Positions 35,901 through 46,597 are shown, numbered from the stretch's first letter. The stretch: DNA of 64,000 nt from Pogonophryne albipinna (GCA_028583405.1 CM053253.1:16762925-16826924); one strand, 5' to 3'. Notes: generated by a model from the letters alone, not told the origin. Numbers and translations are program-made.

Positions 35901-37893
35901 TACAATTGACAGGAAGTAAGGTGCATTCATGCACTTAAACAGATGCACTTACATACACAAGCAGACAAACACACACCTTCCTTCCAGCCTGCATCTGGGT
36001 GACAGCTATTTCAGGAAAGCGCACAGCATTAGGACATGCTTCGCCTCCAGCTTTCCCCCTTTCTCTCCCCCTCTGCTCCCTCTTTTCCTCTGGCCTTCCT
36101 CCTCTCCTCTGTCTCTTTTCTGCGTCAACACTATACATCTCGTCGGCTCCAACCTGTTTTCAATCTAGATCATTTCCCCGACCTTTCAACCCTCCTCTCC
36201 TTCCGCTCTGTGTGTCTTTTCGTCCTCTCGCTCTTGGCTGCTGTTACACAGGAGTCCTGACAAGGTTACGGTTAGTTAAGACTAGGCAGCGGTCAGGCCA
36301 CGGTCGAACTACAGGACTTTAAACAGATTTAAACTACAGCCAGGGAGCATGTGCCGAGATGGATGGTATTAATCACAGAGTGCAGGGAGAGGGAGGGAGG
36401 GAGGATGGATGGAGCAGAAATGAGAAATAAACAAAGGGAGTAAAAAAGCTTTGCTAAGAGAGGTGTGAACGAGGGTGATGAGAAAGAGGAATGGACTCTG
36501 AAGATATGTGTCAGTGTGTACATGTCTGCCATCTCCAAACACTACTATCTATCTTAGGAGAAAAAGAAAGTGTCAGCCTTGCCTTCAAGCTGTGATTAGC
36601 GGCCCAGTTTTGTATGCAAGCCAGCTGATGCTTTACCTTGGTTTGCTCATGGACACACCAACACATTCTTTAAAGGTCTAAAGCAGGGGTGTCAAACTCA
36701 ATTTCATCGCAGGCCACATTAGCATTATGGTTGCACTCAAAGGGCCGGTTGTAACTATATAATTATACATATATAAATATATAATATATATAAAATAATG
36801 TATTATATTACATTATTGCCTCTGAATTGGATTATTATCGGATAGGGTAATAACTTCGTAATTAACTACGTCTGAAAGCAGAAGTCCAGGGCAAATAATT
36901 GCAAGTCTCTTCATGTCACAAAACGAGATGCATTGTGGGACATGTAGTTTATGGGCAACCTGCTTCTGTAAAGTGGCATGTAACCGTCTAATAAACGTAT
37001 TATAATCTTTGCAAGCTCTTGCGGGGCCACATAAAATGAAGTCGCTGGCCGGATTTGGCCCCCGGGCCTTGAGTTTGACACCCCTGGTCTAAAGGCTGGG
37101 ATATTAACTCACAAGAAGATAGGATCTTTAAATCTTCCACAGTTCAAACACACCTTCATAGAATCCATTTAGAAATACGTGCCCACATGTTTTATTGCTA
37201 CACTTACAAGGTTACATTCTCCTCACAAGGACAACATCATGCAAAGATGAAAAGTTGCTGATATTCACTTCTTTGACAGCTAGGTTTTACGCTCAGGTTT
37301 TTTGATGAGATTGGAGTTATAATAACATTTAGCTTTTGGAGTTAAAGGGGATATTTTGGTTCGGAGGGGGGTTGGTTATTTTACATAACATAATTCAAGT
37401 TTTTTCAAGGTCAGCGCAGGTCATTAGTTTCAATGTTGTATAATGCAAAGACTTTGGAAATAGATTTTAAATCTAGTCTTTTTTGTTGGATAACTGACTC
37501 AGACAATCTGTTCCTTAAAGACTCAGTGGGAAGAACTGACCAGATTTGATTGACAGTGACCAAACAACCAACAACCTTTTGAATCAAGCTTTGAATAAAC
37601 CTTTTTTCAACCTAGCCCAGACGGGAGAGAAACCTGAGTCCCCCCCCCTCCCCCCTCTAAGGGCTGGAGGTCTGGAGGTCCAACCCTCTGAGGCCAGGTT
37701 AAAAGGAAATGAAATTGTGTTCACCTGAACTTTCTGCGCCCGTCGCTTGTCTTGTCTCTGGTTCTGGTGATAAATGCGGCTGAAGTTGGACACGATGACA
37801 GGGACGGGCAGTGCAATTACCAGCACCCCACTCAGCGAGCAGATCGAGCCAAAGATCTTCCCTGCAATCGTCTTAGGAACCATGTCTCCATAC
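17048..37893 (-). CDS. kcnd3: Kv4.3 A-type potassium channel, last five coding exons
   Basis: Exons in transcript order: 37893-37731 (or 37725), 23752-23651, 20704-20612, 18600-18341, 17204-17048; splice phases agree throughout. The first starts inside the selectivity filter (G)YGD and encodes S6 with the Kv4 gate PVPVIVSNF. The later exons encode a C-tail that matches KCND3 rather than KCND2: [48 protein letters not shown] and [11 protein letters not shown], ending NVVKVSTL. Role: somatodendritic/cardiac transient outward (A-type) K+ current, with KChIP and DPP partners in the family. The large first coding exon (T1, S1-S5) is absent from the window. The 19-residue long-isoform exon that I recall from mammals, between CLEKTT and NHEF, is not seen in 18601-20611. 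Confidence 0.95.
17205..18340 (-). other. kcnd3: kcnd3 last intron
   Basis: No repeat element or coding signal identified; A/T-rich single-copy-looking sequence. Confidence 0.6.
18341..18600 (-). CDS. kcnd3: kcnd3 exon: C-tail, NHEFVDEQ
   Basis: 260 nt from [12 protein letters not shown] through TCCSRRSKK and [14 protein letters not shown]; donor GTGAGC. The Cys-rich RRSKK block is a Kv4.3 hallmark. Confidence 0.95.
18935..19935 (+). mobile_element. Tc1/mariner-like remnant with 24-bp inverted termini
   Basis: A perfect 24-bp terminal inverted repeat (starting AGTTTTTCTCGATTGC at 18935-18958, complement at 19912-19935) encloses about 1 kb in a kcnd3 intron. Inside, on the plus strand, is a short piece of transposase (19413-19535). 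The flanks are A/T-rich and do not show a clean TA duplication, so the superfamily rests on the protein piece. Confidence 0.75.
19413..19535 (+). pseudogene. transposase N-terminal fragment (helix-turn-helix region)
   Basis: 41 codons to TGA containing [20 protein letters not shown] followed by [12 protein letters not shown]. This resembles the helix-turn-helix linker of IS630/Tc1-type transposases found in many fish repeats. No catalytic DDE/D part is present. Confidence 0.6.
20145..20218. repeat. (GT)n microsatellite, 74 bp
   Basis: Pure GT tract in a kcnd3 intron; the only sizeable tract in GT orientation on the plus strand. Confidence 0.97.
20612..20704 (-). CDS. kcnd3: kcnd3 exon: C-tail, [14 protein letters not shown]
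   Basis: 31 codons from SSTEEEQLL to CLEKTT; acceptor TTTGCTGCAG, donor GTGAGT. A short AC tract abuts the acceptor side. Confidence 0.94.
20705..23650 (-). other. kcnd3: kcnd3 intron
   Basis: 2.9 kb. A short (AC)15 lies next to the exon at 20711-20740. About 21637-21760 (AATAATAATAAAGCTTTATT and AAGTGCTTTACAAAATGACA) resembles the 3' end of a fish SINE/LINE. The remainder shows nothing I can name. Confidence 0.5.
23651..23752 (-). CDS. kcnd3: kcnd3 exon: proximal C-tail
   Basis: 34 codons, [11 protein letters not shown] to NEALEFT, between acceptor CTCTTTGCAG and donor GTAAGA. Confidence 0.95.
24019..24104. mobile_element. truncated right end of an inverted-repeat transposon
   Basis: Bases 24019-24095 are identical to 24484-24560, the right end of the neighbouring element. 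The copy ends GAAACTTAC at 24104, just before the full element. The left part of this copy is missing. Confidence 0.75.
24081..24148. repeat. perfect 23-bp inverted repeat at the junction of two related transposons
   Basis: Arms at 24081-24103 and 24126-24148 are exact complements (CTCGAGCCGGTTTCTGAAAC and onward) with a 22-bp spacer. It arises because the right end of one copy faces the left end of the next. Confidence 0.95.
24125..24568. mobile_element. non-autonomous DNA transposon, about 440 bp
   Basis: Inverted termini GTAAGTTTCAGAAACCGG and its complement at the right end (one mismatch, TTTCTCAAACTTAC). Inside are a short tandem of GGCACGAGATACATTTGTGC-like units near 24327-24370 and a 31-bp palindrome at 24402-24432. 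No reading frame of interest. Confidence 0.7.
24402..24432. repeat. palindrome with 13-bp arms and 5-bp loop
   Basis: CCAATCCGTTTAG, loop CCGGC, then CTAAACGGATTGG; the arms are perfectly complementary. Confidence 0.95.
24569..24632 (-). pseudogene. L1-type LINE ORF2 remnant, distal piece
   Basis: Minus-strand translation gives [15 protein letters not shown], which continues the LINE frame at 25171-25410 across the hAT insertion. Its other end is cut by the element at 24125-24568. Confidence 0.5.
24633..25170 (+). mobile_element. hAT element with BED-finger remnant
   Basis: Termini TAGGGGTGTGTAACGGT and ACCGTTACACCCCTA with repeated CGGTTCGG/ACCGAACC motifs, typical of a common fish hAT family. 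The flanking 8-bp sequences (ATTCTCAC and ATATTAAC) match at five of eight positions, so the duplication has decayed. It interrupts a LINE fragment. Confidence 0.8.
24941..25039 (+). pseudogene. start of a BED-type zinc finger (hAT transposase fragment)
   Basis: 32 codons to TAG with [18 protein letters not shown] and [12 protein letters not shown], resembling the N-terminal BED finger of ZBED1-like hAT transposases. The second Cys of the first CxxC is replaced (CRRY), and a stop follows at once. Confidence 0.65.
25171..25410 (-). pseudogene. L1-type LINE ORF2 C-terminal remnant
   Basis: Minus-strand frame: [51 protein letters not shown]. This matches the C-terminal region of fish L1-like ORF2 proteins as I know them. 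It has no catalytic RT or endonuclease part and is cut by the hAT at 25170. Confidence 0.6.
25411..27524 (-). other. kcnd3: kcnd3 intron, no identified features
   Basis: A/T-rich intronic sequence with scattered TG/CA-rich words; no repeat ends, exons or RNA genes recognised. Confidence 0.5.
27525..27719 (+). mobile_element. LINE 3' end (upstream half, split by a hAT)
   Basis: 27570-27656 encodes [18 protein letters not shown] then [10 protein letters not shown] and a stop, a C-terminus I associate with fish non-LTR elements of the L2/Rex type. The 3' UTR continues at 28744 beyond the hAT insertion. Confidence 0.65.
27720..28735. mobile_element. hAT element inserted in a LINE 3' UTR
   Basis: Termini TAGTGCTGTCAAAATTATCG and CGTTTGACAGCCCTA, with a perfect 8-bp target duplication CTATTTAC at 27712-27719 and 28736-28743. 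The interior is mosaic: 27820-27900 (CAGTGGCAGCGCCAGGGTAT) and 28123 on (CAGGGGTGCACATAACTGGT) look like left ends of two further hAT-type repeats without visible right ends. No transposase frame. Confidence 0.9.
28744..28975 (+). mobile_element. LINE 3' end (downstream half)
   Basis: Continues the 3' UTR of the LINE at 27525-27719 and ends in a short TTGAAC-type repeat tail (GAACCTTGAACGTTGAAC), the usual terminal signature of these elements. Confidence 0.6.
28976..31556 (-). other. kcnd3: kcnd3 intron, largely unidentified
   Basis: Apart from the compound microsatellite at 29864-29980, nothing is recognisable. No exon with splice sites fits kcnd3. Confidence 0.5.
29864..29980. repeat. compound (AC)n-(CACTCA)n microsatellite
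   Basis: AC tract with CG interruptions on the left, pure in the middle, then six hexamer CACTCA units from about 29941. Confidence 0.97.
31557..32922 (+). mobile_element. hAT element carrying a TTF-type zinc-finger fragment
   Basis: Termini CAGTGGCGGCCGGCC and CAGCCGCCACTG with a perfect 8-bp target duplication ATTACCTT at 31549-31556 and 32923-32930. At 1366 bp it is too short for a full transposase, but it keeps the N-terminal coding region on the plus strand. 32307-32604 is paralogous to 42121-42408. Confidence 0.92.
32061..32402 (+). pseudogene. hAT transposase N-terminal fragment (TTF/ZMYM1-like)
   Basis: In frame: [16 protein letters not shown], then [17 protein letters not shown] and [16 protein letters not shown]. 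The FSRSWY...W...C...FCFPC pattern is the TTF-type zinc finger of ZMYM1-like hAT transposases. The frame ends after about 114 codons, with no dimerisation domain or catalytic residues. Confidence 0.75.
32931..36675 (-). other. kcnd3: kcnd3 intron around the 34-kb hAT
   Basis: Apart from 33997-34607, only simple-sequence patches are visible (C/T-rich at 36050-36130, G/A-rich at 36385-36440). No exons or RNA genes recognised. Confidence 0.5.
34005..34599. mobile_element. non-autonomous hAT element (TAGGGCTGCACGATAT family)
   Basis: Termini TAGGGCTGCACGATAT and ATATCGTGCAGCCCTA (near-perfect complements), flanked by GTATGGCT at 33997-34004 and GTGTGGCT at 34600-34607 (7/8). Internal CGATAT/ATATCG sub-repeats lie near both ends. 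No coding capacity. Confidence 0.9.
36684..37086. mobile_element. non-autonomous hAT element (CAGGGGTGTCAAACTCA family)
   Basis: Termini CAGGGGTGTCAAACTCA and TTGAGTTTGACACCCCTG are complementary, with a perfect 8-bp target duplication GTCTAAAG at 36676-36683 and 37087-37094. 403 bp, non-coding. Confidence 0.95.
37731..37893 (-). CDS. kcnd3: kcnd3 exon: selectivity-filter end and S6
   Basis: Acceptor CTCTCACAG. Encodes (G)[16 protein letters not shown], then S6 with [20 protein letters not shown], ending RRAQK. A 163-nt exon with the usual RRAQK end needs the weak donor GTTCAG. The stronger donor GTGAAC six bases later would extend the exon to 37725 and add Val-Gln. Confidence 0.92.
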
Positions 37894-39979
37894 CTGTGAG
37901 AGGTGAAAGGGAGAAAGAGAGAATCAACTAACCAGAACGTCTCATAATGTAAGTCTATATGTGGTAGCTCAACCTTTGATTCATGCACAGTCGACTGTAG
38001 GTCATTCACATCACACAGGAAGACACACACACACACACAAACACTCACACACACAATCAAAGAGCTCAACTAGCAGCCCATTCATTTCTCTGATAAAAGG
38101 TTTCTCTATGCTGCACGTGTCCATCCCCTACCGAGTTTAAAGCTTGACCTGCCGACACTATCCCACCCCAGGAGAGAACGAGAGGCTCCCACCAAACCCT
38201 CCTCTGTCTCTGAACAGCCCAGCGAAGAGACTGAGAGCAGACACTATTAACCTTTAGAGAAGAGAAAGAAGAGGACACCGTGAATGCCAGGGGTGATTTA
38301 GCCCAATTCAATCTGAAATATTTGCAAGTCAAAAGTAATCTTGTATTGACTTCAAAGACAGAGAACACAATTACAATAACTATATTACCCCCGCCCCCCT
38401 GTTTTTTTTAAAAGGTGGAAGCCCGACTGCGGGAACAAACAGTGTAACTAAAGAAATTCAAAAGCTAAAAGAGCACGACTTAGGTTGGAAACGCAACCTT
38501 TATTTCTAATGGTTTTCATTTCTTATTCATGAGTAATAAGTGCAGGTGATTTGTTCTTGTTTTCCAGCTAAACAAGAAGTTGGACTGAATTTATTAGAAC
38601 TGACTCCAAGTACCACTACAAATAAACCTTAAACAAAAAGCCTTTAAGCGTTATCTGATTAGGTAAAGACAGATCGTGGAAAGATCTTTATGCTAACATT
38701 AATAAGTTAGCATTTCGAACACACATCTGTTCTCCTTCATAGTGAGTCGTATAAACCTCGAACTCACAGTTAAAATAATTACCTCCTCAGTTATTGCAAA
38801 CAATAACTTTCCCTTTGTATTCATAAAATCTATTTCATCGTATGAAAAACCACCTTGCTGCAGTCAGGCTTGGCGTCGAATAATTAAGACGTTGTATTTG
38901 TTGACGAAAATTATTATTTCAAACTAAAATCTAATTGAACAATTACTTCTAAGTGCTGTACATGTTGCAGTGTGCATATAACAACTTCTCTTAAGTTAAC
39001 TGGCAAATTATACATGATTCATGGACACACCTAAACTGTTAACATATCTTTTGCAAATGTGCCGGAGAGGCTGACAGGCAAAGTTGCAGCAGAAGCAAAG
39101 CCAGACAGACAGAAACTAAATGTTACAAGGGAATATGTCTCTTCTGCGGCTCGTCACACTCATCCCTTTAGAAAGCAATGTGGCGTGTCAGAAACAGTGA
39201 AAATCCAGAGATATGCTGCTTTCAGGGAGCTGTAGTGTGAATAAACCCCGGAAAGGTGGAATTACAGGGATGTTACGCTACCGTCATGCACTTATGGAAT
39301 CACACACACTCTACACAGGACACCTCCTAAAATACCGGTTGATATATTACTATTAAGGAAGTGCACATTTAATGCCAAATGTATAGATTTGTATACAGTA
39401 TCAGTGGTATAATTTAGAGTACTGTAAATGTCTGTATGTATTGTATTCTGAAATAGTTGTTTTTGTCATTTATGTATTTAGTATGCAACTTCACTTCAAT
39501 TCAGGGAGACATATTTTACATTGAATTCAACTACATTTATATGGCAGGCATTGGTACTATACACAGATGTACATTTTAGAACCTTTTATGAGCATATCAA
39601 ATACTATGCAAGTACATTAAACTACCCAAAAACATTCTATATTAAAAATTATTCTAAAACAGAAACTTGATGAATGGTTACTGCTGTGTTACTCTGTGTC
39701 ACAGAGACCTGACGAAATGAGAAAGAGGCTTGTTGTGTAGAAATGATATTAACCAGTAAGAACAACCCTAACAATTGTTTTTTCAAGTGTTCCAGATACA
39801 TGTTTTTAAATAGCACTCATGAAATTCATCTACTTTGACAGATCTTAGAGAATAGTGCTGGTTATTTGAGGACTTGGCAAACAGTACCAGAGGGGCTCTC
39901 CATAAATGAACACAAATCTGTTTAGGAAGGTGTGCTCTTGATAGTCTTTTCATAACCTAATGAAGCACCACTGTACTGC

Positions 39980-40150
<171 letters not shown>

Positions 40151-40907
40151 AACCTCATACTCATTAGTCGCATATTTTGGCAAAAACAATCCCAATATGA
40201 AGCCTTTTAAATGGAGAATATAGCTTTTTCGCATCAACAAAGCAAAGCACTGCCCACACACGGTGAACCACTGGTCCGGAGCCATAACTGAGACTATACT
40301 CACAGACCACATTCATTGTCCCTTCCCAGAACTTTAATGGTCTTTCTACCCAAATTAGGCAATAACAATCCCATCAGTGCAAAGGCTCTATCACTACAAA
40401 ACATTTATCTGCTCCTCTCCTCTGAAGATGTTTCCATTAGGAGGAATGAAAAGCTAAATCATATTCATCTGCATGCCTTCTTTAATGGGATCCTATCAGA
40501 TCGCCTGATAGAGGCCCTCCTCTCTTAATACTACAGTCATTTTGCCGTTTCCATTTAGTCAAGCTGGCCTGTCTCTGATGATACCATCTCTGAGACATTA
40601 TACATGGCATAGAGATAAAAACCAGACTTGCACACATAAAAGAAAAAGTAAATTGGTGTAAATGTGGGCATGAATGTGATAAGAAAGGTGGATAAAGGTC
40701 ATTTATAACTCTGCAAGAAATCCTTCAAAGGTGGGTGGGAGGTTAATGTCTGAGAAAAGATGGATAAGCAGTGAAAGGAGGTAAACTGGAGGGAGAAATA
40801 TTTGCTCAGCAGATGCAGTGCACCCCCGAGGTGTTTTTCTCTCCATCAGCCCTTGTGCTCCCTGTCATGCACATATACACACCGTATGAGTTTGCTGTAT
40901 ATTAAAT

Positions 40908-41119
<212 letters not shown>

Positions 41120-42120
41120 CCGTCCTCGGTCAGGGTTGTCACATCCCATTGTTGGAGGGCCGGGTCTCTGCGGGTTACATTAATAAAGCCTAGCGAGGAT
41201 AGATGGGGTTATTGAACAGGACTAAGTGCTCTTGTGAAGGTATGTGTGAGGGATTGGCTTGTCCAAGATGGTCTGAGGGATGACAGGCACACACATTTGT
41301 GATGATGGCAGGTCATGTCATGTCGTGTCAGGTCACTCTCTTAAATACCTGCTGTGAAAAACCTGACCAGCATACAAGTATCATAGAAAAAAACAAGTCT
41401 GAAGGTGGCCATAATCAAGAGACTGCATTCACAAATAGTGTTTGCACAAATATATAAACATGGTTTGTAAAATATATGATTCTTAAAGTAATTGTATTGT
41501 TTGGGTATACTATGAAAAACCTGCATGATAAAGTGTACATTAACTGATCTGATCACAAATTAAATATTTATTGATGGCAATTGTGTTCACTTTGTGGAGC
41601 ACAAACCACTTTTATGCATGTGCTGCAACATCATAATGCCATTGTATTTCCATCTTCTGAACAAGAGATTCTGTTAATAAGAGAGAGAGGTAGGCAGGAA
41701 ATAGCCTTATAAAGTGTTGAGGGTTGGGGTTCCATTTACAGACCAAATCCCATGTGATCTCTGTGCAATTTCAGATTTCAGATGCTTCTGTTTGGACCAC
41801 AATCCCTTCACCTACTGGAAGAGGCAGAGCGTGTTGTGTTAGTGAGCGGGTTGTTTGTCTACCAGGCTTGGAATTTCGAGATTTTAGGGGCAAGGCCATT
41901 TGGCCTTTGGTCTCCTGTATGAATAAGCAATACTTTGAAATGCAAAAGTCTGTGTGCGTGTGTGTACGAGAGTCTCTTTAATCAATTTTTTCAACTCGAG
42001 CGTCAAATTCGCATGACGCGTTCTTGCGGTAGCCAATCAGCAGTGAGGATCTCAGCAACTGACGTTGAATCAGAAAACCAAAACATCAGCCGTTAGCACT
42101 CAGAGCTCACAGCTCCTCAT

Positions 42121-42408
42121 ATCTGTTCAGAAACTGGACAAAAGTGAAACAAGTACAAACCACAGACTGTCATGGCGAATACAGTCGCTGCTTTATTTAT
42201 TTCTTTAGGACGTTGTTGTGAGTGTGGACGGAGCATATACAGGTTAGTTTATCCTGATCGATCCAATCTCCATTCAGAAAACACGCATTTAAAAGGTTTT
42301 TCGCCTGCCGTCTTGTCTGCCCACTTAAAAGCATTAAAGCATGGTTTTACTAACAGTTATCAGTATTTTGTTACTTCGGCATCATTTAGAAACGTGTATT
42401 ACAATTTA
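42121..42408 (+). mobile_element. fragment paralogous to the hAT at 31557-32922
   Basis: High similarity to 32307-32604, including ATCTGTTCAGAAACT, ACAAACCACAGACTGTC, GTTGTTGTGAGTGTGGACGG and GGCATCATTTAGAAA. The zinc-finger coding region is not included. It is followed at once by the MITE at 42409. Confidence 0.75.
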
Positions 42409-42912
42409 GGCTACGTTTACACGGAGAAGAAACGGGTTGTATCCGCTACAGTTCTCTATCGTATGGACGGTTCGTCCACACGAGGCCTATACGATCATTT
42501 CCTGATAACGATGAAGCCATAGCTCCGCCTCTCCCCACCTCTGCTGCTCACTGCAGTGAGCAGATGATAGTGCAAAAATCAACAGCTCGTCTACCACAAC
42601 CATCAGCAACAAGTGGACATGGAGAACTACATGAACTACATGTTGCTAAATCCACCACGGAGAATAAACAGAAGGGCAACCAGGCAACCATGGCAACCAT
42701 GCTTGGGGGGTCTTCTTTGCTGCTTTTGGTGTATTTTGTGGCGGAAGTACAGCGCCACTTACAGGCCCGGCATATGTACTACAGCGTCTCCAGCGGTTCG
42801 AGTGGTCTAGTGTGGACGGACACGTTTCTTGAGCTGATACCGTGTGGACGGAAGACTTTTTTGGTATCAAATTCGGTTCGTTTTCCATTTCGTCTCCTTG
42901 TAAATGGAGCCC
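42409..42912. mobile_element. MITE with TA target duplication, inside a hAT fragment
   Basis: Termini GGCTACGTTTACACGG and CTTGTAAATGGAGCC (13 of 16 complementary). The flanks are CAATTTA on the left and TAATCAC on the right. The paralogous site at 32.6 kb reads CAATTTAATCAC without the insertion, so the duplicated target is TA. Confidence 0.75.
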
Positions 42913-43214
42913 TAATCACACAGTATTTACATGGATATAAGCCAGTGGCGTCGCCTGGACCTGGAAACATTCGGGGCTTAGCCCACAGTGGCGGCGGCCG
43001 CGGCACTACAGTGTAATTTTCTACTGCAACACTACCCACACAGTACACCCGCGACTCTTACAATGAAGGTTCAATAATCAGCTCAGGGGTAAAGTGCTAT
43101 TTTTTACAAGTGTGGGGGGGGGGGCGGACTTCACCTCTAGGGGGACCTCACCTGCTCTAAAATTAAGAGATCTATAGATACATCTCTCAACACCCATATG
43201 AAACAGAACTTTAG

Positions 43215-43312
43215 TCAGTATACCTACTTTTACCAGAGTATTTTAAACACGAGTAGCCTATCTGTACTTCTACTTGAGTAAAGGATGTGTGTACTTTTGC
43301 CATCTCTGTTAG
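43215..43312. mobile_element. fragment of the TACTTGAGTAAA interspersed repeat family
   Basis: Contains TACTTTTACCAGAGTATTTT and CTGTACTTCTACTTGAGTAA followed by TGTACTTTTGCCATCTCTG, the right end of a repeat I know as common in fish. Related pieces are at 47806-48265 and 53882-53965. Confidence 0.55.
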
Positions 43313-44845
43313 TTTGTATCCGTGTAAATAAGTCAGTGGGGTTTAAAACACTAATATATTCAATATGAACAATGAGCAACAGATTAACCCTGAAGATTTT
43401 GTAACGTTTCTATCATCTTGTAGACATAACTCAATGTATAACAATCAATCATTATTACACATTTGACAGTTAATTTAGCCAGAATTTACAGAAAAAACAT
43501 TTTAATGAAATGTACCATTTGTTTATTGTTATTTATTTATGAATGGAGTTTGGCTTTTTTGTGTGTGTGCCCTTAATCCTGGATTACATTTTTTTAATTA
43601 AGGTTTGCAGTTAAAAGCAGGTTTGCTGAGCACGCTGCGAGCCTTCAGCACCACGGACAGCTACGACAGTTTCTATTTAGAGGGCCTGCACTCAGTTGGA
43701 CACCATGGTCTTCAGATCCTTGCTGTTTGTTGAAAAAGGGGGTAGACACACAACTCATATGCATTCATTCATATATTATAATCATAATTATCATTATTAC
43801 GTGTCTTTGAGTTTCTGGAAAAGTGCTATAAATAAAATGCATTAGTATGATTATTGTTATTATTATTCTAGACGATAGTTAAAGCCTAAAAGCCCTAAAA
43901 TGTAGTTCCTCCATGAGCTATCGTAGCAGTTATAATCGTTATGAATCACAAGTAATATGTATTTTAAATTTGGATGTTCCATATTTAATGTTAAATGTTA
44001 AAAACATATGTATTTTTTAAAGTTCAAGCTTAACTAGTTGAAATATAAATAGAACATATCAGGTCATAAGAAATTAATGCAAAATCAAAAATAGAATGCT
44101 CCAATTGCTTTAATCTTGTTAGATCATAATACATTTAATCAGGAAGATTTATGAAAAACAAAACTGCAACAATTATTTTTGTGAGTTCAAATGGTGTGCT
44201 AATTCAAAAGACATAATTTCATTTTAAAAATGCTAATTATATGATGACTGTTATGACGATAATGAATAATCCCTCAACTGAAGCAAAACGGAAATCAAGA
44301 TGGACATTTAGTGCGATAATAATGCTGTGCTTCTCCCTCTAAAACAGCAAAGACCGCTGCTTTAATAAAGAACAGAAAGGTAATTTTATCATAGTAGTCA
44401 ATAACTACACATTTTTGGGATTCACTTTTAAAAAATACACGTGTGACAGTGGACATAAATGAGGATACCTTTTTAAAAGTACCCATCAGTTGAAGTCGAC
44501 TCCATTGGGAACCCTGTCACAGGCCGACGGAGCTTAGCTCTTTGGGCTCCAGCAGAGTGAAAGATTGTCTCTCCAGGCCTTTAACCCTCATCCATCCATC
44601 CATCTGTAGTCTCATCCCACATTTCATGGCCAGTCACCCAGATGGAAGTTACTGTAATTATACATGGATTTTCAGGGATGGGACAACCATATCAAATCTA
44701 CCCCACACAAGTCCCTGCAGAAAAGCAAGGACATATGGAATTGGAGGAACACCAGGTACAAGTCAGCACAAGAGAGCATATGCGAATGAAATAATTTGAC
44801 AAAACAGATCAAGATCTAGATAGCGTCAAAGCTAATACGCTAGGG

Positions 44846-45278
44846 CAGCGGTTCCCAACCTTTTTCAACTCAGGGCCCACTTAAGAATCTAAAACATTTC
44901 CGCGGCCCACATTCATCCATAAACAATACAGAGGCTAAATAAAGTTATCAGAGTACTTTTTATTTTAATTAGAAAGGGAGCTGGCCATGAGTAACAAACA
45001 GAAATTTTTAATACACAGTTTAGTTAAATACTCTATTCTGATTGGTCAATTCAGAACATGTGACACGTTGTTAATCCAGTAGTACAGACCGCTGTCAAGG
45101 ACTGTAATGACCGTTGCTAAGGAGGATCAAGACAGAAAAAGGAAAAAAGGTTAAAATAAAAAATTAATTCTGAAATGTTTCCACACAAATCATAATGTTA
45201 TGCAAATTGTTTGGCAGCCCACTTGCAATGCCGTTGCGGACCACTAGAGGGCCGCGGACCACAGGTTGGGAACCGCTG
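44846..45278. mobile_element. non-autonomous hAT element (CAGCGGTTCCCAACC family)
   Basis: Termini CAGCGGTTCCCAACCTTTTT and GGTTGGGAACCGCTG are complementary over 15 bp. The flanks CGCTAGGG and CGTTATAG match at five of eight positions, so the target duplication is decayed or doubtful. Non-coding. Confidence 0.85.
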
Positions 45279-46597
45279 CGTTATAGGGGTCTGATATTTT
45301 TGGTTAAATACACCTTTAAAGAAGTGTTAATATGGATTAAATAAAATTCACGGGAGCTTCAGTAATCTCGGCTCTGTCTTAACAGCTCAACACAGACGTG
45401 AACCCTGATTGTGATCCTGTGGGGCTCCACTAGGACTCAACTCAGAAAACTGATTGCTTATTAAGTGTTTTTTCTTTTTTAGTCCACAAGTCCCAAAAAT
45501 AGTGTTTTTGCCTGAGGACAAATTGTCTCATCTGGAGATTGCTGCTTCATGAGCCCTGTTAGAAAAGGAAGATTCAAAACGTGTAGTTGAGATGTTATAA
45601 AATAATTAGGAGTTGTAAAATGTTATCACCTCTTAAAGTTTGCAGTAAGAATTTGCATTGTGACAAAGTGTGATGGCATGTTCAAGTAACTTATCATCAT
45701 AAGAAAAGATTGTAGAGTTTATTCTAAACAAGATTTCATCAACTTTCCAAACAAAATGCAGTTCAGCTGGGTGATGTTGAGTGTAAGCAACAAGGATCTT
45801 TGTTGCATACTAAACTATTCTGTACAAAAAGCACCAATTTGCTAATGACTGCACAAAACACACCCCGCCACACACCAATCAAACAACCCATTCGCAAGCC
45901 AAGGCCGAAGAAATTGAATACAAATCATGAATGTGGTTTTCATAAAAAAATGCCCCAGAATATTCATAGTATGCAGCGTCTGAGTGAATAGCTGCTCTTG
46001 GAAAGGCATTCCAATTAAATCAAATGGCCTTGTTTGAAACAAGCAAACAATAAAAACCTTAGTATTGTGAACGGTGGCAACAATGGCAAGCAAAACTGTT
46101 AAAAACTTGAATTGTGAAAACCAAAGAAAGATGTTCCTGTCAGCAGCTTTTATGGCAACTTTTTTCAATCCTTTATTACATGTACCATAATTTACCTCCA
46201 TGCCATGCTTCAGCTAACCACCACTTACTACAGCTGGAGGCTCATTGCACTGGAGACGGGTCAAAAGAGCTTTGGAGATATTTTCAGACTGAAATGAACC
46301 ATTGTATTCATATTGCTATATTAAGGACTAACTTCCACAATAACTATGAGAACAACAGCCTTTAAAAAGAGCTGAGGCTGCATTTCAGCTCCAATGCTAA
46401 TCGCTCACATAAAACTTCAAATGTGGGGCATTTCATAAGGCGGAGATAACAACTTTGCAATTGCTATGTGTGCATTGCTATTTTTGACCCAGCTGAATGC
46501 TTACATTGCACTATGATACTGTTTTATCTTATACAGGTGCCAATGTTTTTATGTATGCTATTCGTGTATTTCTGGAGCAATTTGACTGTGGCTGCAA

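Noticed and set aside
42564..43016. 150-codon plus-strand frame
   Set aside because: It runs through a MITE and adjacent repeat sequence; no protein family resemblance or splice structure.
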